Origin: Saprospirales bacterium | GTDB lineage: Bacteria; Bacteroidota; Bacteroidia; Chitinophagales; Saprospiraceae | Assembly: GCA_003448025.1 (NCBI GenBank) | Contig: DLXL01000039.1 | Coordinates: forward strand, 1 to 8,951 | Direction: 5' to 3' | DNA: 8,951 bases | Shown: positions 5,401 to 8,951 of the stretch, piece by piece | Position numbering within the stretch: the first letter of the stretch is position 1 | Layout: every line of letters starts with the position of its first letter | Notes under the pieces: model-generated | Database searches by the model: none | What the model was told of the DNA's origin: nothing | Seen by the model: only the letters and a program-made list of their open reading frames with translations | Translations under genes and position numbers: made by a program

Positions 5401-7370
5401 ACCTGAACATTCCGGCAAACTGGCGCCAGCGTATCACAGGTATTTTGAGCCGTTACACATACCTGACCCGATACTGCTGTGGCAAAATTAACCAGAATGG
5501 AATCTCCACTGCCTGAAAGTACAGCTCCTGGAGGAACGGACCATATATATATAGTACCCGGTTGAAGGGTATCCATAGTGTACAAATAATTACCGCCTGC
5601 AGTACACACACTGGCTGGGCCGTTTATCACAGGAGGAAACGGTTGATCACCCACTGAAAGCGGAATACAGGCCGATGGAGAAGAGCCACAAGAATTGGTC
5701 GCTGTAACACAAATCTGACCGACAGGGGTATTGGCACCCCAGGTAACAGAAATAGAGTTTGGAGAGAGAACTGTATAAGGGTGGTTGCCAGGCAATGTCC
5801 AAACAAAAGAAGTTGGAGGAGGGTTGCCTGTGGCTGTTGCACTATAAATGTGTGTTTCTCCTATACAGGGATTGGATTGACCTGTCAAAACAGGTAGTTG
5901 TGGTATCCCGGCGTTTTGCAACACGGTAACGCAGGCAGTATCATAACAAAACACACCACCGCGGCTGTGGCGAAGGATCAGACAGTATTGACCTGGCTGG
6001 TTGACCTGAATGTTGGGAAGCGCATTATTGCCAATAATGCCCGGCCCTGACCAACTATATACCGTTGCTCCTCCCTGTGCATTGTTGACCGATGATCCGC
6101 TACCATTCAGGGTGATAACCAGGTTGTTATCGCAATCAAGAATAGCCGGAGGTGCAATAACGGCATTCGGCTCCATAATGGCCAGATTAGTATTTACAAT
6201 ACTATCGCAGCCCAGATATCCGGTGCAAACACTGGAATAAATGCCGCTCTGACTATAACTCTGACCACAAACCTCATAAGTAGCCGGACCACACAAATTA
6301 ACGTTCTTCATCGGTGAATTGGAAATGGGCACCACAATAATTTGACAATTCACCACACTGTCACAGCCTTGCCAGGCCTGAAGTGTCACAGGAAAAGTAC
6401 CCGCAGCAAAAAACTCTTCACCAGCGCAGTTGGCTGAACCTCCCGGGCACATATAAGCTTTCTGATTGGTAAATACGGTTGGAATGACAGAAATCTGGCA
6501 TCTTATCACACTATCGCAGCCCAAGTAACTGGGAAGTGTAACCGGAAAAATTCCTTGTGCGGAGAAAAACTCGCCAGCACATTCCACCTCGTCACCCTGA
6601 CAAACACTATATTGTTCAGTTGTTTCAGTATCCTCACCTACAAAAATTGCCAGGCAAAGATTAGGGGCATTCGGGCACAAAATGGATTGGGCACAAACTT
6701 CTGCAGGCCCGGGTTCCAGCCATTGAACAACAGCATTCTGGCCCTGTGATGGGCCAACAATATTTCCAGCGGAAGGAGGATTAATTGTCCAGTTGGAAAT
6801 CGTATTTGTATTGTAGGTGCTCAATGTTGCCGAAGGCAAACACATTCCACCGGTAGGGCCATTAATGGTTGGATTAACCCCGTTAATGGAATAATCGCAA
6901 ACAGCCCCTGCATTACCATCAATCATAAGGTAATAATTCTCCCCCGGTGTCAGGTTTGAGGCTGTAAGTGTCTGGCAACTATTAGACGGAATGTTACCAA
7001 GACATGGAGAAACGAATTGAAAATCAATGCAGTTCACGGTGGAAAGTACTGCAGCCTGAATAGCCCCACCTTGTGCGCAGCCATAGGTACAGATCTCGAA
7101 AACAGCTGTCACATCATCTGCTGTAAAGGCAAAAAAGTGATTGTTTTCTACCGATGTGCACCAGGATGGAGGCAAAGAAACGGGGGTGTCAAAGGTGGTA
7201 GAACCAAAGTAACAATCCAGATTATCCGGACTGGGCAAAATACAGGCTTGTGTAGCATCAACAGATGGAACCGGATCTGTACACCCATTTGGATTACATT
7301 GGGCCCTTACATTTTCAGCAAAAACCAGGATTATCAACAACAGGAGAAAAGAAATGTAAATTTTCATCAT
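2448..7370 (-). CDS. Giant modular surface/secreted protein with T9SS type B sorting domain
   Basis: The 1640-residue protein is exported by Sec and then T9SS. Start: ATG at 7370 (or the next codon, 7367), because a signal peptide follows at once (MKIY, SFLLLLIILVF, ending VRAQ at 24). The open frame runs to 7436 but would put 22 uncharged residues before the signal, and a candidate promoter lies inside that stretch. Order: Cys-rich N-terminal beta domain (about 25-165, 'PGENYYLMIDG'); PKD/Ig-like module; three long 'GCDS' units (from 284, 335, 387); several PKD/Ig-like modules to about 785; ten tandem 41-residue repeats (786-1196) plus a partial eleventh; SprB-like repeats (about 1205-1460, with C-x-G-x(2)-[DN]-G-S and GG-x-APY); a PKD-like module (to about 1540); and a C-terminal sorting domain (1543-1640: 'YIPNVISPNADGDND', 'IFDRWGEQLF', 'WDGTYKGEPMNPGVFVWVV'). 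No catalytic domain was recognised. Adhesion, matrix or gliding functions are likely by analogy with SprB. The stop codon overlaps the repeat element downstream. Confidence 0.9.
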   Translation of the reverse strand: MMKIYISFLLLLIILVFAENVRAQCNPNGCTDPVPSVDATQACILPSPDNLDCYFGSTTFDTPVSLPPSWCTSVENNHFFAFTADDVTAVFEICTYGCAQGGAIQAAVLSTVNCIDFQFVSPCLGNIPSNSCQTLTASNLTPGENYYLMIDGNAGAVCDYSINGVNPTINGPTGGMCLPSATLSTYNTNTISNWTINPPSAGNIVGPSQGQNAVVQWLEPGPAEVCAQSILCPNAPNLCLAIFVGEDTETTEQYSVCQGDEVECAGEFFSAQGIFPVTLPSYLGCDSVIRCQISVIPTVFTNQKAYMCPGGSANCAGEEFFAAGTFPVTLQAWQGCDSVVNCQIIVVPISNSPMKNVNLCGPATYEVCGQSYSQSGIYSSVCTGYLGCDSIVNTNLAIMEPNAVIAPPAILDCDNNLVITLNGSGSSVNNAQGGATVYSWSGPGIIGNNALPNIQVNQPGQYCLILRHSRGGVFCYDTACVTVLQNAGIPQLPVLTGQSNPCIGETHIYSATATGNPPPTSFVWTLPGNHPYTVLSPNSISVTWGANTPVGQICVTATNSCGSSPSACIPLSVGDQPFPPVINGPASVCTAGGNYLYTMDTLQPGTIYIWSVPPGAVLSGSGDSILVNFATAVSGQVCVTAQNTCDTLAPVCRNVQVNTNPTASLSGIPEICNGESLNLLFTLTGNGPFDVVWSNGVQNFTLNDINNGHQVQVSPTANTNYTLISVSDNSPVACATIVNDTVPVAVWPVFTTPRTIQICEDETAFLAGANQNTSGVYFDTLSSIHGCDSVIVSTLIVNPIDTTIITLTTCDPANAGSVTLTLPQVNGCDSVVITTTILLPSNLTEIFDASCDPNNVGVFTQNLTNIFGCDSTVITTVIFSNSDTTYVDATTCNPANVGVFNQLLTAASDGCDSLVITTVTLLPSNTTNLTAQSCNPNELGVFTTVLTNQFGCDSTVITTVTFNGIPPTPVSATTCDPNQAGVFSNTILTADGCDSTIITTVTLLPSSATSLSGQSCNPNQVGVFTQTLTNQFGCDSVVTTTITFNGIPPTFLTATTCDPNAAGTFTNVITTAAGCDSTVITTVSLLPSNVTNLTGADCNPANVGVFTQDLTNIFGCDSTVITTITLLPSNTTAIQSATCDPAGVGTFVYPLVNQFGCDSIVTETVTLLPSSTTTVNLGTCEPGQVGTSVTVLSNQFGCDSTVTTITSLLPPASCGMTATLSGSIIPCGQTTGSLTLTVTLGEGPFNYTILLGNTPVANGTINNVGVPTPVAGLAPGNYTVNYTSNNGFSATTQANIGQLFPPSLSATQTSNYGGFGVSCPGALDGSASATANGGLAPYSYTWSTGVAAQTVNNLAAGSYTVTVTDANTCTTTTNVTITEPSPLQISFTATDPKCFGLSNGSILVNPSGGVAPYRFSINGAAPQNSNLFAGLGAGSYTITAYDLSDCETSEIIVVNTPIPLNVELGDDQNIAIGQSANLQAIVNVPFDSLASVIWSPLPDDAECPQCLDQTVYPFISTTYSIEVVDNNGCRDEDQVRVIVDRRKYVYIPNVISPNADGDNDLFSVFPRPGTVRKVNSLAIFDRWGEQLFVLENFNPYDGELGWDGTYKGEPMNPGVFVWVVEIEFIDGVVELYKGDVTIVR
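2451..2744 (-). other. T9SS type B C-terminal sorting domain (gliding-motility CTD)
   Basis: The last 98 residues of the giant protein begin KYVYIPN and contain SPNADGDND, the FDRWGE motif, W-DGTYKGEPMNPGVFVW and a terminal strand ending in VTIVR. This is the CHU_C-like, gliding motility-associated C-terminal domain recognised by the type IX secretion machinery. It implies export across the outer membrane, with surface attachment or release. It is also the strongest phylum marker in the window, since T9SS is essentially restricted to Bacteroidota and close relatives. Confidence 0.92.
3000..3470 (-). repeat. Two SprB-like repeats in the giant protein
   Basis: Two adjacent modules share the SprB repeat pattern. 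The first has 'CPGALDGSASATANGG', 'APYSYTWSTG' and 'LAAGSYTVTVTDANTC'. The second has 'CFGLSNGSILVNPSGG', 'APYRFSINGA' and 'LGAGSYTITAYDLSDC'. A more divergent related module lies just before them (about 3480-3730; 'LAPGNYTVNYTSNNG'). SprB-type repeats are known from the mobile surface adhesin of gliding Flavobacterium. Here they support an extended surface filament or adhesin. Confidence 0.75.
3783..5015 (-). repeat. Ten tandem 123-bp units encoding 41-residue GCDS repeats
   Basis: Each unit begins GCDS[TV]VITTV and has a second invariant Cys near position 25 in the pattern [ST]C[DENQ]P-x(3)-G[VT]F. Nine units are 41 residues and one (the third) is 42, so the block is exactly 1233 bp. An eleventh, partial unit runs from 3782 to about 3727. 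Units fall into two types. Type A carries 'LLPSN/LLPSS' and ends 'LTN[IQ]F' (units 2, 4, 6, 8, 9, 10); type B carries 'FNGIPP' or 'FSNSD' and ends 'TA[AD]' (units 3, 5, 7). Units 2-7 alternate A-B, which points to a 246-bp two-unit duplication step. The paired cysteines (positions 2 and 25) may form a disulfide in each unit, which is an inference. Plus-strand open frames across this block are antisense shadows. Confidence 0.9.
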
Positions 7371-7417
7371 AGTTTTAATTGTTAGAAGTGCAATACCTGG
7401 TCGTGCACCAAACATTG

Positions 7418-7426
7418 CAAAAAATA
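7418..7426 (-). promoter_or_regulatory. Possible -7 box for the giant surface-protein gene
   Basis: The minus strand reads TATTTTTTG, which is TAnnTTTG with one extra spacer base. It lies about 50 nt upstream of the ATG at 7370 and downstream of the ORF's first in-frame ATG at 7436, so it supports the internal start. No clear -33 TTG is seen. The 17-bp repeat at 7443-7459 lies just upstream, across the expected -33/spacer region. Confidence 0.3.
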
Positions 7427-7442
7427 TGAGATTCATTGATTG

Positions 7443-7459
7443 CAGTAAAACGCTGCATC
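7443..7459 (+). repeat. Copy 1 of a 17-bp exact inverted repeat
   Basis: CAGTAAAACGCTGCATC on the plus strand is repeated exactly, in opposite orientation, at 8897-8913. This copy is embedded in a dyad TGCAG-N7-CTGCA (7441-7457). It lies in the spacer between the E2 gene and the giant gene, upstream of the giant gene's likely promoter. It is a candidate operator or remnant repeat; function unknown. Confidence 0.6.
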
Positions 7460-7569
7460 AACATACAAATTCCGTTGAAGTTGAACCAGAAACCCTTCTT
7501 CGTTTCTTTCAATCAAACCGTAAAATTAATAAAAATTTATTGTGTACGAACAGGAAACTTTAAAGGTTC

Positions 7570-8859
7570 CTATAACCATGCCGCAAACGGCTCCTCCAAT
7601 ATCCGCTTCAACTCAACCATAAATCGGGCGGCATCTCCACCGTTTATCACCCGGTGATCCCAACCAATAGTCATGGGCATCATTAATCGTGGTTCAAACG
7701 TTTTGTTGGCTTCGTTCCAAACAGGCTCTATTTGTGCTGCAACAATGCTGAGGATGGCTACTTCAGGCCAGTTCACAATCGATATCATATTGGTTCCTCC
7801 AATACCACCAATATTCGAAATGGTAAAGGTTCCACCTGTGATATCATTCATCGTAATCTTGCCTGCTTTGGTTCTGGTGGTTACATCTGAGAGATCCACC
7901 GAAATCTGGGTAAGGTTCTTTTGATCCGCATTTTTTATATTCGGAACAAACAACCCATTTGGGGTATCTACAGCAATACCCACATTAACATATTTTTTGT
8001 ATATTACCTCATTGGTATCAACGTCCAGACTGGCGTTGAATTGTGGCATGCGTTTTAAAAGTATGGCAACTGCCTTGGTTAGGATAGCTGTCATAGTCAA
8101 TCCACCTCCTGCAGCTTTTACCTGTTCCTTGTACTGCTGACGCAATTCCTCCAACCGTGTGATATCTGCTTTTTCAGAGATATAGGCATGTGGAATCGTA
8201 TTGGTGGAATACGACATTGCCTCGGAAGTCTTAACGCCCACATTATTCTGGGCCTTGCGTTCTACTTCACCAAACTTGGTAAAATCTGGCAATGATTTAC
8301 GAGCGACACTTCCTCCCATAGCTGATCCACCACCTGTATCCAACTTGCGCTTAACATAATCCACCACATCCTTGTACGAAATTCTTGATGCCCCATCAGA
8401 CGGACGCACATCAGCCAGATTTACCCCCAATTCCTTGGCGCGTTTCCGTGCCAGCGGCGAGGTCCGGTAAGAGCCGGATGGAACGGGTGCAGGCGTTGAA
8501 ACAGGGGCCGGTGCGGCAACAGCAACTGCGGCAGCTGGAGCTGCTATGGCCGCCGGAGCCGGCGCAGGGGTTTCCTGTACAGGGGCTGATGGTGCCTGAA
8601 CCGGGGCACTGGAAGAAGCTCCACCTTCCTTACGAATCCGTAATACCAGGGAGCCTTCTGTTACTTCATCTCCTTTTTTTACCAGAACCTCTTCAACAAT
8701 ACCTTCCGCATCTACTGGCATTTCAGCATCTACTTTATCGGTTCCAACAACAATAACAATTTGTTCGAGCGAGACTTTATCACCTGGTTTTACCAAAATG
8801 TCAGTCACTTTACCGCTAACACCATCTCCCAAAGAGGGGAGTTTATATTCATGAAGCAT
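7570..8859 (-). CDS. aceF: Dihydrolipoamide acetyltransferase, pyruvate dehydrogenase E2 (AceF type)
   Basis: E2 moves acetyl groups from the E1-bound intermediate via lipoyl-lysine to CoA, forming acetyl-CoA, and is the structural core of the cytoplasmic pyruvate dehydrogenase complex. The predicted protein has 429 residues. One lipoyl domain covers 1-80 with lipoyl Lys42 in 'GTDKVDAEMP'. An Ala/Pro-rich linker follows (about 82-128), then a peripheral-subunit binding domain (about 130-170, 'TSPLARKRAKELGV'), then the acyltransferase domain (about 190-429). The last resembles E. coli AceF by remembered sequence: 'DFTKFGEVE', 'VGIAVDTPNGLFVP', 'GGTFTISNIGG', 'EPVWN', 'PRLMMP'. The active site 'DHRVINGG' has His402 and Asn where many E2s have Asp. 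A single lipoyl domain makes it shorter than the three-lipoyl E. coli enzyme. ATG at 8859 was chosen because the lipoyl domain starts there ('MLHEYKLPSLG'); the frame extends 12 codons to a TTG at 8895 encoding a lysine-rich, unlikely leader. E1 and E3 genes are not in the window. Branched-chain or 2-oxoglutarate E2 is less likely. Confidence 0.88.
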   Translation of the reverse strand: MLHEYKLPSLGDGVSGKVTDILVKPGDKVSLEQIVIVVGTDKVDAEMPVDAEGIVEEVLVKKGDEVTEGSLVLRIRKEGGASSSAPVQAPSAPVQETPAPAPAAIAAPAAAVAVAAPAPVSTPAPVPSGSYRTSPLARKRAKELGVNLADVRPSDGASRISYKDVVDYVKRKLDTGGGSAMGGSVARKSLPDFTKFGEVERKAQNNVGVKTSEAMSYSTNTIPHAYISEKADITRLEELRQQYKEQVKAAGGGLTMTAILTKAVAILLKRMPQFNASLDVDTNEVIYKKYVNVGIAVDTPNGLFVPNIKNADQKNLTQISVDLSDVTTRTKAGKITMNDITGGTFTISNIGGIGGTNMISIVNWPEVAILSIVAAQIEPVWNEANKTFEPRLMMPMTIGWDHRVINGGDAARFMVELKRILEEPFAAWL

Positions 8860-8951
8860 ACGCTGCGTGGAATTTTTCTTTTTTACAGTGGGCAAAGATG
8901 CAGCGTTTTACTGGTAAAATTGAAGTCTTAGATTCAGAAATAATAACACAA
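8860..8951 (-). promoter_or_regulatory. Upstream region of the E2 gene with a weak promoter candidate
   Basis: Reading the minus strand towards the E2 ATG, a CATCTTTG box (plus coordinates 8893-8900) is one base off the TAnnTTTG -7 consensus, and an A-rich stretch lies about 10-25 nt upstream of the start. No clear -33 TTG was seen. The second copy of the 17-bp repeat (8897-8913) overlaps this candidate core promoter. No other gene is visible up to the window edge. Confidence 0.3.
8897..8913 (-). repeat. Copy 2 of the 17-bp exact inverted repeat
   Basis: On the minus strand this reads CAGTAAAACGCTGCATC, identical to 7443-7459 on the plus strand. The dyad seen around copy 1 is imperfect here (TGCAG-N7-CTGG). 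The site lies 38-54 nt upstream of the E2 ATG, overlapping the weak promoter candidate. Confidence 0.6.

Larger units (their letters stand above)
7371..7569. other. Spacer between E2 gene and giant gene (199 bp)
   Basis: This region holds the 3' side of the E2 gene and the promoter side of the giant gene, both on the minus strand. It contains an 18-bp near-palindrome at 7553-7570 (GGAAACTTTAAAGGTTCC, one mismatched pair) touching the E2 stop codon, an AT-rich stretch at about 7520-7541, copy 1 of the 17-bp repeat, and the possible -7 box. No convincing intrinsic terminator was found, so some read-through from the E2 gene into the giant gene is possible. Confidence 0.5.

Noticed and set aside
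7371..7436. N-terminal extension of the giant protein to the ATG at 7436
   Set aside because: It would place 22 residues before a complete signal peptide, and a possible -7 box lies inside it. The ATG at 7370 fits better.
7553..7570. Near-palindrome GGAAACTTTAAAGGTTCC after the E2 stop as an intrinsic terminator
   Set aside because: It has no loop-forming spacer, is AT-rich in the middle and has no T-run immediately after. It could be a chance dyad.
8860..8895. TTG start at 8895 for the E2 gene
   Set aside because: It adds a 12-residue lysine-rich leader before the lipoyl domain, whose family normally starts within a few residues of Met. The ATG at 8859 fits.

Overview
The window looks like chromosomal DNA of a Bacteroidota member, perhaps of the Saprospiria type. 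The evidence is a very large secreted protein ending in a type IX secretion (T9SS) type B sorting domain, SprB-like repeats, and a TATATTTG box matching the Bacteroidota -7 consensus TAnnTTTG. Shine-Dalgarno signals are weak or absent. The lineage below phylum is an inference. No RNA gene, CRISPR array, transposase or phage gene was seen.

Layout. (1) Positions 1-527, minus strand: the 5' part of a secreted protein with a laminin IV/B domain, cut by the window edge. (2) 528-853: a divergent intergenic region with a good -7 box for the next gene, a small hairpin and DnaA-box-like sequences. (3) 854-2215, plus strand: a membrane-anchored M23 metallopeptidase of the MepM/Csd3 type, in which the last zinc-ligand His is replaced by Cys. 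(4) 2216-2447: a convergent spacer filled by an inverted array of short 'GGCGCAAAGACAC' units around a strong central hairpin. The stop codons of both neighbouring genes lie at the edges of this element. (5) 2448-7370, minus strand: a 1640-residue cell-surface or secreted modular protein. It has a signal peptide, PKD/Ig-like modules, ten tandem 41-residue 'GCDS' repeats, SprB-like repeats and a T9SS C-terminal domain. (6) 7371-7569: promoter-bearing spacer. (7) 7570-8859, minus strand: an AceF-type dihydrolipoamide acetyltransferase, the E2 of pyruvate dehydrogenase. (8) 8860-8951: its upstream region.

The genes do not form one pathway. Three concern the envelope or exterior (laminin-domain protein, wall peptidase, giant adhesin-like protein) and one is central metabolism. 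No clear new defence or mobile system is present. The points most worth a second look are the inverted 16-bp repeat element between the convergent genes, the synonymous divergence inside the 41-residue repeats, a 17-bp exact inverted repeat lying upstream of both the E2 gene and the giant gene, and the HxC variant in the M23 active site.
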